Shown: positions 25,781 through 40,345, counted from the first letter of the stretch. The stretch: 64,000 bases of DNA from Ignelater luminosus (GCA_011009095.1 VTPC01090585.1:310001-374000); one strand, 5' to 3'. Translations and numbers: made by a program. The notes: generated by a model not told the origin, from the letters alone.

Positions 25781-26608
25781 TATTTGAAATCGACAACACA
25801 AACTATGAGCAAGAATACATTGCACATCTATTTTTGTTAAAACCACTGTAAGGCCGTTTTCCAAGTAATCATTGACAGAGAACTCTGGAACAATACTGAA
25901 CAAATACTATCCGATGAACTGATCTGATTTATAGATGGATCAAAGACCTTAGAAGACTCGAGCGCAGAAATATATGGCATGAAGCCAAATACTGGAACAT
26001 ATCTTATGCTATTCCAACTATTCGGGTTTACTACAATGGAACTTAAGAACTTTAGTCTCTACTCGACTAAGAGCCTGTATCATATGACTGAAGGCACAGA
26101 GTTGTTAGAGTAGGGTTAGAAGTAACTGGAGAAACACAATAAGCCTCTGGTGTACTAGACAGGTCTCGGGCTTATAGTAATAATAAATAATTGCAAGGCT
26201 GTTATTTACTTTTGGTCGACAGTAGTAACGGCTATTTCGTAAAATACGGTAGAGTTGTGCCCTCTTATTACCAGCACTGCTAATATAGGTACATTCATAC
26301 GTGACATGGTATCAGAATACTAGAATGAGGTAGCTCTCCTTACCACTTCCTCACGGTCGCTATAGTCAGTTTCGTCATTACCTCGCGAGACTCCTTGACT
26401 AACTAGAATTTCTACTGAGTCTTCTATCACTAAAATTAGAATTTTCTAGAATAATTTTACCAATCTATCATTCTATCAACTAGAAGGTGACAGTTTTGCA
26501 CTATGCAAATTATACTCCAAAACTATAATTCAAAAAGTATTTCTTGCAAATTGTACCTCTTTCTTATTTATATAAACCAGAAAGAGTAGGTCGTCTTATA
26601 ATAATAAG
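25781..26608. other. No recognisable gene
   Basis: Ordinary intronic or intergenic sequence between two short inverted-repeat elements. The 62-codon minus-strand frame overlapping the pogo-like MITE is not a gene. Confidence 0.5.
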
Positions 26609-26792
26609 TAGAGATCGGAAAAATATGCAAAATGCCTACTGTATCTTTCAATATAACACTTCAGAATTCTGTCATTGTAAGTTTTATTGTTGTCTAGAAG
26701 TATTTAACGTATAATAACTAATAAAACGGGTAATTCCAATGGTTTGAAGGAATGTATCGAAAGATACAGTAGACATATTTTTCCTATCTCTA
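26609..26792. mobile_element. Short inverted-repeat element, possibly hAT-type MITE
   Basis: TAGAGATCGGAAAAATATG at the left is matched inversely by TAGAGATAGGAAAAATATG at the right. A further shared block, CTACTGTATCTTTC, extends the arms to about 35-40 bp with a small gap. Ends starting TAGAGAT suggest hAT, but the flanking octamers agree at only four of eight positions, so target duplication is not established. Confidence 0.55.
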
Positions 26793-27011
26793 ATAAACCT
26801 TCAATTTCAACAATACTCGGAATGTGTCTTCTACTTGTAAGAATAAATTTACTGAGTTAAACAACTGACAAGACGGGGTTCGGCCTCTACATTTCAAATC
26901 AAATTCTCTGACTTCCAGGGTTTCCATGAAATTTTCCTAAAAATTCCATGTACCACCTACTGTACTCTACTGTCTAGTTGCGACCTCTACTGGAAATTAT
27001 AAAATTAATAT

Positions 27012-27775
27012 GAAGGTAAACAATACTGTTGTGATAACAGTGAAGCACGTTGTCAGAACCAATCAGGAGCATACAAAATCGTCAGATCTGGAAATTTATT
27101 GTCAGGCAACAGTGAGTTGAAGCTGTTGTTCACATTTTTTCCGCCGTCTCAGCACCGTTTCGATTCCACGTCCGGAAATGTATCTTTTATCCAAAACCGT
27201 TCGAATTAATCAGGCGACTTGCCGTGGGGGATCTTTCTTGGCGTCCGGAATGTATTCTTCGCCCTAGGGGAAAGTGCAGTAACTTTCGCCCGATATGCAC
27301 AATGACAATGTCACACTGCATGCTGCGTTGTTACTGCCAAATTTGTTCCATGGCATTCGGTTTAGCAGTGTGAAATTGTATGATGACTCGTATATTTCAC
27401 CTTGAGCAAAACACTTGGAATCGAAACGTATTCCTTTGCCAATTACGCATTTTCTAAAAGTCAGATTTAGACAATTAAAATTTAGCAAAAGTCAGCGCCT
27501 TCAAGTACAAATTATTTTCGCGCCTCTGCCGTGAGGGTCCATTTGGGGATCCCCTCGGGGGCTCCAAAACAGACATGGGAGGTCTCTCTCGTGTTCCAAA
27601 CCAAACATGTGGGCGCCTACTAGGGCTACAAAAATGACATGGTACAGTCGTCTAATGTCTTGAGCATTACTTCCCTGGTTTTTATTTATATTTCTCCAAT
27701 TCCATGATATTTTCATGACTTTTACTCTATTAAACTTTTTCCAGGTTTTTCCTGTTTTTCAGGCGAGGCCAAATC
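27012..27775 (+). repeat. Dispersed repeat, copy A
   Basis: Matches copy B (45861-46300) in the same orientation. Both begin GAAGGTRAACAATACTGTTG, share CTGGAAATTTATTGTCAG and ATCTTTCTTGGCGT, and contain a 48-bp block that is identical (27447-27494 and 46141-46188). Copy A carries extra GC-rich sequence (about 27503-27735) before the shared CAGGCGAG end, and lacks 46 bp present in B. No transposase frame is visible. It is probably a non-autonomous transposon of unknown class. Confidence 0.65.
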
Positions 27776-30700
27776 CCGCAAGAATAGTATTCTTTTCTTC
27801 AAAATTTACAGTTTATTTTAAACATTTTTGTTGAAAGCTGAACTGGGCTTCGTTCTCCAAAGGGCGTCTTCTCAGGAAAGCTATCCAGTTGAACGAATCA
27901 AGTTACTTGTTAGACCCTGCCCTCCTTTAACCTTCTTTCAGGAGTTAGGTACGGAGACTCACTAGAACTGTGCACATACAATAAAATGGACTCTTTGGGA
28001 CAATTCTAAAAGTTATGTGAGGTACGATAGAGGAAGGTGTTTCCCACTCATTTATGTTGAATGTATTGCTTTTACGTAAAGCAACCAACGACATAAGAAA
28101 CGATATGGCCCTGAAGATACGTGCCTAAAAAAGTTCCAGTATTTGAAATGTCCGTTTCAAATTAACACACTCAGAACTCATTTTTTAAAGAATAAAAATG
28201 GATAGAAAAACATTAAATATGAATCCACTTCTTAAGCTCAATTTAGTTTGTAGACTCGATTTAAGTTTCTTGAGACACTTAACAGTCCTTGGGAAAGGTG
28301 ATAACAAGACAGGAACTCAACACATATAATTATTTCTTATGTTGCCCTTCCGTAATAAAAAGTTGCTAACCATTACTGTTTGCGGCAATTTTTTATTGAT
28401 CTGCAGTATGACAGTTGAGTGTTTTTTGGAGAGAATCTGCAAGCTAAAAAGTTTTTAAGTAATTGTAATTCGCACTCTCGTATTTGGCAGTTGTTCTTTG
28501 GAATTAAAAAAATTTCGTTGTACAAATTATTATTACTTTAGAAATTAAAAGACAAAAAGTGTCCCCAAGAGAGAAATAAAAATTAAATAAAGAGAAAAGG
28601 AAATTAAATAAAAAAAGGCTTTAGTTGTAATTTAAAAATAGACAGTGGCACTTGAAACCTAATTAAAAACTTAAACTCCGTTGTGTACGATGGGCTTTCA
28701 TTTTAAACTCCAATATATCTTCTTGCAACTGACATAAATAATCTTAAGAGCTGGACAAATTTTGTGTTTTATAAAAACTGATGTAAATATATTTTCCTTT
28801 TTAATTAAAAATTATTTCTTCTGAAATTTTAATTTGCAGCCATGAACTCCTCAGAGTTACGCGTTATTAAAACCTTAATTGATTTCGAGTTATTTTTAAT
28901 AAAAGAAACATTCTTAAAAAGTATTTATAAAGAAATATGCAATTTATTTATTATCATTAAAATCGTATTATATTAATTAGGATGTTTATATGTAATCAGG
29001 AAAAATAAATTGGAAAAAGTCGCGGCAATTACGATACATATTTTTAAAAAGCCTTATTACAGAGAATATGGGGAAAATTCCAATTTTTCAGCCAATTATC
29101 CTACTTTAGGTTGTTATGTAGCAGTTAAGCAAAGCCGATTATACGCTGCGTTTCAAAAATATAAAAAAGTTTCTAGAGTATAACGCTGACGTCATACGAA
29201 GAAGAAAGAACACTCTTTTTAAAACTTGCTTAATTAATTAAAACAAAAAATGAGCCTTGAATACAGTTACCGAACAGTTTTGAGATAATAACATAATCAA
29301 TACTGATGTGTCCGTTCTTTCATTTCTACTTTTTTCTTTTACAAAGATAAATTCTGAGAAATAGCATCATTATAAGCAATCTTCAAGATAAATTCATTTA
29401 ATAATTCTCTCGACTGATTTGCCAATCAAATAGCAAAGTACAGGCTGATTCTTAGTAGGGATTAATCAAAGAACAAATTCAATTAAAAAAACATCTTTAT
29501 CTCTTACTGATTTTTACAAGACGAATCAAATAAATATAATCAGAATAGAATTATAGTGTGTTTGCGAAGAAATATGAGCTCAGAAGTTTAAACGGATACG
29601 TAATAATTTCGGATAACACAAAAAAAGATTTACTGGAAGAATAAGCCTAAAATAAATATAATAATTGGAAATCGGAAACGTAACGGTAGACACGATTCTC
29701 TCCCCCGCAAGTAATTTTTATTTGTGTGATCTTGGATGAAATAAGCTCGTCAAACATGTAGAACAATTTGTTGCCGACGGCCTGACGCTGGATTCAGTGC
29801 CCATTATTACGGTTTTTTCTTTTAATTTAGATTTCAATAACTCTGTATTCAAATAAAAATGACACTTTTTTAATTTAACATCGTATCACAATGGAATTGC
29901 CTCACTGGATCTATTTGAACAAAACGATTCGTAAAAAAATAAAATTTTAAAAATGCCAAAATTAGTTAATTTACATTCAGTTATTAAATTCTATAATACG
30001 CAAAAGAATTATTGTCGTAATTCTTCTAAAAATTAAATCTCTCTTTGATATCAAAACCTGTCTGAAACAATTGCAAAATATTAACAGTGAGAATCTAAGA
30101 GTCCTTTTACATGATCCATGTATTATGTGTACACTGCAAGATCATGATGTAACGAACATCAACTGATGCTTTAGAGAATCAAAAACACATCGAGTAAAAC
30201 AGTACATAGAACTTTCAGACTACGTTAGTTTCTTCTTCACACGGATAATGTTGCTAACCGTGTTGATACGAACCTGTACGAAAACAGTAGGAGGTGGAAG
30301 TTAAGAAGATACTGACGTTGGGGGTATCTTCGAGGTCAAAAGAGTATCTTGTGTATGGACTAGAACGAGCAGTAGCAACGATGATACCAAGTTCATATTC
30401 TATGGCACAAAACGGAAAATTGAGGGATTGACAAACACAAGAAACTACTTTTTAGAACTACACGTTGTTTGTTTCTTGAAAAGCAAGTCTTCAAAAGGAC
30501 AATACAGCCAACGATGAAATCTGATTTCCCCATGGACTTGAAACGAAAATCGTAAAAAAGGGAGTAGTTGAGAAAATATTACATAGATCACCACTACCTT
30601 TGTCTAGTTTTGCGTATCAGGAGTTTTGCCTACAATTGTTTTTATGCTGGAATCCATCCAATTCAATCCAATAGAAGGAAGGAACGCATCGAGTCTGAAA

Positions 30701-33700
30701 GAAAAGCTGATGCTAAACTCAGATGATTCACTTAAGTCCCACCATAAACTAGCAAAAACAAACTTGAATTCTTGATACTCTCATTCCATGAAACGTATAG
30801 TATTTTTTTATGACAGCAAATTTATTTACTTTTTTCCAAGCCACACCCAACTATTATTATTAGTAAGAGAGTAACACCACAAAAATATAGAAAACATTTT
30901 TCGAACGAATTTGGTCTCTTCTTGCACGGCTAGTGCATCATAATTTTCATTTTGGGCACTAAGTCAGGAAGATTTTAAACGAATCTGTAAACCACTGGCA
31001 AACATTTTTTGCATCTCTTGGATTGTTCATCCTGAAGCAAAACATGTTTAATGTGTTGTTGCCAAATTGAATACCAAAACAAAGTTGACAGTTACTGTCT
31101 TTGCACTCGTAAATGCACGGTCATGGTGACAGAGCTACAACGATCCGGATTATTCCTATTCTCAGTTTTCCTTACAAGTTTTTGTCAAGCAACTGTGGTT
31201 GACGCCATTGAAAATCGATAAGCAAAGTGTCACCGACTTTTAGCATTTTTTTTGTTTTTGTTCACACAGAAGTATCCAGACAATTTATAAAAAAATGCCT
31301 CTATAAATATAACAAAATTCCACCATCGATTGTTTTTAATAGAATGCAATCAATACATTTCTTGCTTGTAAAGTAAAGAACTAAAAAAAAAAGACCAAGT
31401 CCAAACAAAAGAAGATCGAAAAAATTTTATAACTACGCTACTGTTGAGGAACTCAAGCTGCATTAAATTGTGTTAAATCGTTGCGGGATTTTTTAAACAA
31501 AGACATGAACTAAATCTACTTTCTCTAACCCGCTATAATAGTTGGTACAATCAAATTTACGGTTTCAAAGCGAAAAAAGTGCAGACAATTAGTCTTGGTT
31601 TTACATAAATAAAAGTAACAAAGGTTAAAATAAAACACTATACACAACTTAAAGAAAATCAAAACAACCTCCTTACATAAAAGTTTTTATCTCTTTTAAC
31701 GTAATTAGGAAAGCTTTCAATATTCAGAGAATGAAGAGAGTTAATTGAGTTTTAGGTATACATACAAAAAGATATGCATAAACAACTTTTCTATTGTTAG
31801 ATATAACGAGAAGAATCAAAACCTTATTATTGGACTCTTACAACTTCCTTGAAGCGTAAAATTATTATGTTTACAGAAAAGTAAACATCTGATATATATT
31901 ACCCAGACTCTTTTAACGTTTATGCATATTGTGTTACTAGTTGTTATTCATCACTATCATCGTTTCTTATAGACGTCCGTAATTTGCAATGTAAATAAGT
32001 AAGATTAAATTTACAACGAAATTCGATTATAACAGATTTCTTTGACTGACTGCTGTAGAGAATATTAATGTTAACTAAGGCTTACGTGTATACTTTAATA
32101 TGGCTTATTGTTAGTGAAAACTTTATGAAATTAACCTGCATACAAGGAATTTACAAAATGTAATATAGCGGTTAATTAGATTTGTTAATATAAAGGCGTA
32201 CAGCAAGCGAGTGGTTGCATAATGAAAATTCTTTATACTTGATGTTTCTTCTATTTCATTCTTAGTTTCTTATAATTAAATTATACATAGGTCCTGTGAG
32301 CCGGATCGTTTGCACTTAATTTTTCTTTTGGGTTTTTGGGTCATCATTGGTTTCAATTTTGATATTCATTCGCTGAGAGGGTTTGTAAAATAAACCAATT
32401 GTAAGCTCAGCAAGGTTAGTTCAAAAAGATGTATTATATCAACACACTAGAAAGAAAATACTATGAGTTCGCAATAGTGAAATTGAAGAAAAAACCAAAC
32501 ATATGATACACAGCAAGAACGGATACGACTACAGCTATCTTAACGTTCAGACAGATGATACCCACAATTGCAATAATTGAAAATGAAACGAACGTTAACT
32601 AAATAATCTCCGTTTTCAAAAAATATGACTGCTAAAGTCTATTTCATAGATTTGCCACAGAATAAACTGTGTTTTTGACATGTCCCAATAGCAGCGAAAC
32701 TGTGAACAAAGGTCTAAGGTAATCCTCGTGAAATCTTAACCTTCTAACCTTAATTTAATAATCGTCGTAAATAAATATAGCGACCAATGATAAGACAGTT
32801 TTGTCTTCACTGGAATCTACCAGATTTAGTTTAGCAGCTTTTCTAAAATTCTGCCAGTGGCCAAATAGTCTATTCTGCTTATATTAAATCTTATCAGCAG
32901 GAATATATTTACTATAAGTAGATATTTTTTCAATTCCAGTTTCTTGTTTCTTCATATCATCCTGTTGGTCGTCACAGGCAGTCTCAAGGAGGTTTACGGT
33001 ACTGTTGCCTAAAAAAAGGAAGCTCTACCTTCACCTTATGTTAGCTTCCATTGGATGGATTAAATTAGAGAAGATCATTGGAAAACCATACAGAAAAATC
33101 TCAAGGCAATTTCGTTATAATAGTAATAGATTTACGTTTTGTATGAATGTAAAACTTAAGCATTTTCTTAACTATTTGTTACTGCGTTCAGTGATTGATT
33201 AAGCAGAAGAGAATACCCAAAGTAAATTCAATGAATAGTTTAGAGCAAGAGTACTTAATCATCAGATCAAAACAATTAGGGAAAAAAAAGCTCTGTAACT
33301 CTTTGCATGGAGACAAATTTTTGAAAGACACACATTTCATTCCATTAAATTTACAAGAACAAAATTTTTCTTCTTCAAAGAGAATCGGTACCTGATAGCT
33401 GAGGAGGACAAGGCATGGTTCCCGATATTTTCTTGTTTACAGTCGTGGTGCACCACGCCCGTCACCCAAAATTGCTTGAAAATGTAGTGTGAGATTTCTT
33501 ACATGTCAGGGGGATCAATTTTCTATGTTTGGCCTCTGAGTGCGATGCACACAAGTTGAGCACCGGGACTATAAACGTTGGTTTGCCTTTTCAACTTTTG
33601 TAACCGGAGATATTTCAAAACAAAATTGCTAATAATGTAACCAAAATCACAGATAAAGCTTTAACAATGTATTTTATTGTAAATAAACCTTAGTAAAGAT

Positions 33701-34719
33701 TACATGTACAAAGATACAAGGGAACATCTTAATTATTCTCAATTCCTAACAGAAAATTTTACTAACTAGTTACTATAAACTTCAAAAACTACAAAAATAG
33801 AGATAAGCTGCAGAAATAAAATGTTGAACGATTAAACCAAGATTTAATGAACAATTCTACACAGTTTAATTCAGAAAAAACCATTTACTTGAGTTTCCAA
33901 CTGTTAATCTGAAAGAAACACTTCATATAAAAATGGCGGACAAACAATACATCGAAATTTGGTCTTGGGTATCGTTCTCTTAGTTTCTATTTGTATCCTT
34001 ACTACTAAGTATACATGTCAAATTCATTCTCCCTACTCTTCTTGATTTCACTCTAGAATCCTGCCGCCACTGAAATGGAAGAAATTTCTTTTTGGTAGTT
34101 ATTGTGCACGAGACTATTATGGGAATGAGCATCCCAAACAGGGTTTCGAAAAGCCCCCACCTCACTAACCTCTTATGCACTTCTATAAAGCCAAACTCAA
34201 CTTTGGTTAGTTTAGAACACTGGAAGGGTATCTTCAAAAACAGTCCTTCTACTCAAATTCCTTGATTCCGAACACCAAGGTCCAGAGAATTTTTCTGACC
34301 TGCATCCTCTTTTTTTTACCAGAGAAAGGGGGGTGGTGGGCAAGAACCATAAAAATCGGGTCAATAGTTTTCGAATTCTAAAAAATAGCTATGTCCAAAA
34401 AAGGCCTTTTTTGATCCTTTGACACTCGCGTTCTCCAAACGTAAGTGGTAATTAGTGAGAACCTATCAGTGTCTACCGTGGTTTGGATAGAAGAAACGTA
34501 CATTACGTCAACCGTAAGTAACAAAAGGAAACATTGATAATTCAGAAAATATTTTTCTTTATAAATACCGTGTTCATCGTACACCTGTACAAAATCAATT
34601 TAGTGAAAAAAAACTGCGGCCATTAGAACTCGTCTACGTCTAAATCTATGGCAGCACTTTATAGATGTCAAGATTAATAATTTAAAGAAACTACAAAAAA
34701 ACTAAGTGAAAATACAAGC
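27776..34719. other. Long stretch without a recognisable gene
   Basis: Mostly AT-rich. A higher-GC part (about 30.1-31.2 kb) has scattered short frames without known motifs. Two adjacent plus-strand frames (33005-33202 and 33195-33395) are lysine-rich and resemble nothing I know. About 33.40-33.62 kb is GC-richer without a frame. Confidence 0.45.
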
Positions 34720-35130
34720 AACATTGCGCCGTTTGAGAGATTAACTTTTTGGCAACTTCCTAATATGCTTCGCAAGAGTCGTCTAATGTCTTCTTGTGGT
34801 ATAGTGTCCCATCCATCTATCATTATCCATACGTGCTCGATAGGGCCCATACCATACACAGTAGGCACAACATGTTCCTCCTCAACAATGCGGTTCTTTC
34901 GTCGAAACTAATACCACCCCAGACCATTAAGGAATCAACACGGAATTTCATAACTTCTTGCAAGGTAGCAGCGGAGTAGCGTTCACCTGGGCTTTTGTAA
35001 ACGCGTACACGATCATCGCAACGTGATAAAAGGAACTTTGATTCGTCTGTGAAGAGTATTGGTCACAATTTTCTTGGTGGTAGGTTTGATTCTCTTCTGT
35101 CTGGTCGAAAAAATCTTTTCTGTGAGCCAT
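34720..35130 (-). pseudogene. Tc1-like transposase pseudogene, internally deleted
   Basis: Minus-strand translation gives PILFTDESKFLLSRCDDRVR (around 35000-35062), matching the first catalytic Asp region of Tc1 transposases. SPGERYSAATLQ and SLMVWGGIS follow, then after a frameshift EEHVVP. The text then jumps to GPIEHVWIMIDGWDTIPQ and EDIRRLLRSI near 34750-34850, the third catalytic acidic region and C-terminus. The HDN-type second Asp region is missing, and about 30 residues between the HVW and IPQ segments are also gone. A degraded DNA-binding part may continue to about 35250. I could not identify its inverted repeats. It cannot encode an active enzyme. Confidence 0.85.
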
Positions 35131-38100
35131 TCTGAGATCAATTTGAAGATCTTTTGTTGTTGGTTTTTGGGTGGTTTTCGTTTTGCCTTTTGCCCAATGC
35201 CTTTCTTATATAGACTAGAACCTCTTAGTGATTCCAGAGACGTTGAATGACAAAAGAGCTGACGAAAAAATTTATAGCGACTTCCATCTCACTAAGATGC
35301 CTTATTTCGATTAAGCTTAGATTAAAATGTCTTTAAGAAATTTATTATTTCATGTGCATCTGCATACCGTTTCCATGCAAAAAGTTAAGAGAGCTTCAAA
35401 AAATTGTTTTGAGCAGTGTATTGAAAAACGCCAGCTTGGACTTTAATGATAATTTTTGGTGCATGTTCTTCATAACCGTATGTTAAAGAGGGCTATCGAA
35501 ATTTAACTCCGCAGGAAGTATTTATGGTTTATCGAAATGATCTAAATGGTATGGTCAATTGATAGTGAATTGCAGTATCAGCACCATCATATCATCACTG
35601 TGAATGATTTGAAAATTAAGTGCTAAATTGATTTTTGAAACATCAACAATCTTCCCCATAAAGAAAATCTGAGAAAGGCACGTATAATCAATTTTTTGTG
35701 AACATTCCCTATATACAGTATACCAAATTTTGTGAAAAACTGAATTTACAAAAAAGGGTTGTAATTTTCGAATAACGGATCTTCGTTCAAAATTCAATTA
35801 GTCATACTCTGGTTTTACTTCGGTAGTTTTTCTTTTTTTTTTTTGTTAAGATTGTACCGTTGAATAAATTAGTTTTGTAATTCGAAGGAATGTAGGAAAA
35901 AACTGATGTAATACAAACATTCATCAGCAGTAACGATCCACAAACCAGTCCAAGAGTACAAAATTCCACCGTTTTATACTGTAAATGGTCTGTAACGTGG
36001 AAGGGACAGTAATTAAAAGTGACGTTAAGTAAGCAACATTCACCAGACCAATTTAGCAGTAGGTCTTAAGGGTATAAAGCGTATTCTGTAAGTTTTCCAT
36101 TAAAATTCAAGGGGAGTTAAATTTTTTAATAGCTGTTGAAAACAATTAACCGTTATGCAAAATAGGTAATAAAAAATTTATATGCGTAACACCAAAAGCG
36201 AATAATTCTTATAATAAACATTTATTTAATACAGTGAAGTTAGGTGCAAAAACGTTTTTTAAAACTAACGGTTCGCTGTGCAGAGTCATCTTTATTTCTG
36301 CAATAAACAGGACAATGGCTTTACGTTACCTGGTAATCGTAAACGGATACAGACTACACGTCCGATATCCCTACATAGTAGTCTCTGTATATTTATTATC
36401 AAACGAAAGGGGAGAAATATTGGGCTTTAAATTTTAGTGATCCACGTTTAAGAAATGGCAAACATTTTGATAAAATTCCCCTAGGGAATTCTATTTATCT
36501 GGATCAGAAATTTAAATGTTCAATTAAAATGGAAACTTCAAATTGAAAGTGTTCAGTTGGGGTATAAAACAACCCTCAGTTGAATTGATGCTTAATTGGG
36601 GATGTGTTGATAGGAAAATTCTATGATGACGCAAAGCATAGGGGCACTTTTTAAGTATTTTTTGCAACCTTTAGATTAATGGTAGTGCATGTAGTATTCA
36701 TGATTAATTATGCTTGTAAAATCTACTAAAAAGTAAATAAATAAAAATAAAAAAATGTTACCGTCCTTGTATGAACTAATGGATATAATTTTAAAATAAA
36801 ACCAAATATAACCTTGAATATCAACGTGGAATTATTATCTAAATTTAACTAAGCATATCATCTACTTTCTCTTAACTGCAAGGTATAACGGAAATATCGA
36901 GAAATATCTCGTTCAGACTCGATCGTGAATGTCCTGCATTAAGGTAGTACCGTTATTGTAAGAGTAAATAAGATCTCTTCTCGATTTTTGGTGTTAATAC
37001 TCTTTTATCATCTCAACGTGTTGTGAAACAAAACAAAGATTTTAACATATTACCTCAAACTGATTTTTCTACACAATAGATGTTCGTAAAACCCTTCCTG
37101 TTTTGAATCCAGTTGCTTCCGTGGTTACCCGGAAATTACTTTATGTTATCAAAATGATGAAACTCAATTTTACTTGACTATCATATATATTGCGATGAAC
37201 GCAACGAAGTTTTGGTTTTATAAACCTTGAACGAATTTCTAAGCGGGTAACACAAAATTGAAACTTAATTATATAGATCAAATCGCCTGTTGCTATTTTC
37301 ATGTAGAATAAACACACTTATCTATAATCTTATAGTCATTTCGAGTGAAATTCAAACGAACTAACACTTAAGAAGTTGCCTATAATGGACCGACGGAGTT
37401 TAATCAATTCAGCTTTGAAGAGGGCATCAGAAACATTCACTACATTTTCTAAATTTATATTTTGAAAGACTATTACGTAACACTGAAATTTATGGATGCA
37501 TCTCTTTTATCAAGACATTAAATGAAAAAGAAAAAACATTAGCTGCCTCTCGTTGCCTTAGGAAATAAATATGCGCGGAATAACTTGGTATTTTGTTTTT
37601 TTCCATTTTTTGTTCTTTTTTTTTGCTTTTTTATCTTCCTCTCTTATAGATCTATAAAATCCGATTTTATGAGAAAAACTGATTTTGGACTATCGACAAA
37701 GCTTAATATAAAACCTAAAATATGGCTCATCATAAGAAGACGCATTGAGAAAATATGAGAGTGAAGTTCTTTGTTTCTCTATCGAAAAGTAATGATCACA
37801 GGTATTAATAAAACAAAATTTAATTTGTTAATAAATTTAAAACCTGAGAATGTAAATAAGAAGTTTTGAAGTTTGAAGTAGTTAATCTCAAACAACAAAA
37901 ATGAAAAACAAAACTAAAAAACGTCAACTTCACAATATCCTAAATTGAAAAAAGTACAAAGTCGCTTGCCAAATTAAATTGGGACTTTTAGAAGATGAAA
38001 ACTGTCATAATCTAAAGGACATGATAAGCAGAAGTGTTAAGAGCCTCTACCAAAATTCACGCGGTAGAAACACCCAAGAATGCTATTCAAGAATTAACGA

Positions 38101-39781
38101 TGTTTTCAAACTTCATGTGCCATTTAAGATTGTAATCACAGTTCACTGAATGCAAAACAGCGCTTTTATCTATTTGGAACTTCCTTTGAATACGATTTGA
38201 ACAGAGGATACCTATCAAACGTAGCTCAATCAGTATTTGCCATCAATCCCAAAGACACAGCCTTTATTTCTAATAGTAATAGTGGAAAGTGGTCTGTCCT
38301 GAGAGGATCACCTTCAAACCAGGTATCTATTTCGACAAATCATAGTCCAAATGTCACGCGATTAGAGTATCAAAAACTTGCAAAATAAAGGCTAAGCAAA
38401 TAGATTAGTTTTGAGTCACTATTCGTGTTCATAATGAACATGACATCTACTTAGTGAAGAACTCTATAATTAACTACAAGAAGTGCTTAAAAGCATGGGG
38501 AGATTTTTCTTGTATTTTGGCTCCAACAGGAAAAACACCTGTACAATTTGGTAAATAAATGACAAATTATAAAATGCTGGCGAGTTAAAGATTCTACAAC
38601 CAAATTGAACAGTTCAAAAACCTGTTTCGACTTAGAACTTTCAGGCTTCTGCCTCTAATCATCAATTTTGTAACTATGATCAATTACAAATTCATCCCTT
38701 TTTTGCACTCATTGGCATATTTGATCTCTTGACAATCCTGTAGATAAAGGTGCGTATCTTTAAACAGTCAAGATGTAAACCGGAAATGTCCTCGCCGTTC
38801 TCCACAAATAATAAAGATTCCTCGTCAGCATATAAAATCCGTCCTCGTTCTAGAGTTAAAAGATATCTTTGGAGGCACTCTCCTCTTTAAGGCATCAATC
38901 ATCAATACCTTTACAATTACTGCCAACCAAGAGTAGTCGAAACAAAACAAACTTAATTTCTCTGAGGCAACTTTGGGTCTTTGCGCCATTGTATCCCTCA
39001 CCAAGCAATATTAAGAATCTTCCAACCTAAAAAACTTAAAGTCAAAGCAACTACAAAGACACACGGAGACACATACAAGTTAAAAAAAAGACATTCGAAG
39101 ATATGGGTTTGCCCTCAAACCATACCTGCGTTGTCTGAAATTACAAATCAAAATCAATACAATTAAAGATGAGCTTCCTTTAAGCCTCCGAGGATTTTTA
39201 CTGCAGTTTTATTTGGATTATCTAAAGTAATAAAATGATGATAAATATGGAGAAAACCAAAATGGGTACCCAGTTCAGTAGACTAAGGACGCCATATTGC
39301 GAATCTTGTTTTTGTATGAAGCTTGCCACGCTAAGCAGATATAAAAATCAAGTGCAATTTTTGTTTATTTTCTACAGCGCACCGTTCACACCATTTGTCT
39401 TGTAGACAACTTGCCAATGTGAGAAATTTTTTTCCTTTTTTAGTCTCTTCTTTCTGAGTCTGTGGTTAATAAAATACAGAAGAAAAAATAACAACATGCA
39501 AGCAGATTTTATGCTTTGGTCTTACCAAAGCCTTTCATTAGTGCAGAGCAAATTGCCTTTATCCATATGTATTCAGTGCTTGTGAAATATTCCTCACAAA
39601 GTCTAGGAACATAAAACATCGAGAAATACTGTTTTAGACAAACGCTTCGTGCTTTGAAAAAAAAGGTATCCATATTTCAAGACATTACGCCCATGCTATT
39701 TGCAACGTTGTTGGTATTTTACTTCATCTTTCAAAAGATGATGGAAGCTCAAACACGCTCGAATCACTAACCTGTCCCGTC
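35131..39781. other. No recognisable gene
   Basis: AT-rich to about 37.9 kb, then moderately GC-richer with short interrupted frames (for example plus 38197-38388 and 38981-39166) that do not match a known family. Confidence 0.45.
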
Positions 39782-40345
39782 CAGAATTTAATGTTTCATA
39801 TGCCATTCTTTAGTGCTGCTGGAGAGTAGTTATTGCCCAAAAGGTTATAGTGTTCCAGCTTACGGTGGTCGAGATAAGTTAGTTGGAGTTATGAATTTTT
39901 AGCCAAATTGAATGGGTCAAGAAACATAAAAATTAAACTCTCGGGTGTGGTTCGAGCAAATGGGTTGAAGCTCGGCCTGTACAGTTACAGGCTTGAGTCA
40001 CATCTTCGGTATTTATTTCGAGTTAATTCTTTCATTCTTGCACTAGTTATGAATTTCAGTTACCCTATCCCCCAAAATTTCCAAAATTAAGGGCACAAGA
40101 ACAGCTTCGTCATGTATGGTTCTGTGTAGTTTATCGTAATCCCCTGGTCTGGGGGTTTCAACTTATGTTTTTTATTTCCTAGACACGTCTGAGGCCTGAG
40201 ATATGAATTTTTGAATCTTACAAATTTTTTCCCAAAAATACAACTTTGGGTGGCGTATCTCGGCCACCGTAAGCTGGAACCCTAAAGACTTTTGGGCAAT
40301 AACTACTCTCCAGCAGTACTAACCATTGGCATATGAAACAGGTAG
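39782..40345. repeat. Foldback-like inverted repeat, ~115-bp arms
   Basis: The left arm (about 39782-39900) and right arm (about 40232-40345) are inverted copies. Shared text, read on the right arm, includes CTCGGCCACCGTAAGCTGG, CTTTTGGGCAATAACTACTC, TCCAGCAGTACTAA and GGCATATGAAACA. Arms are roughly 80% identical, separated by about 330 bp. No transposase frame lies inside. It could be a foldback element or two copies of one repeat in opposite orientation. Confidence 0.7.
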
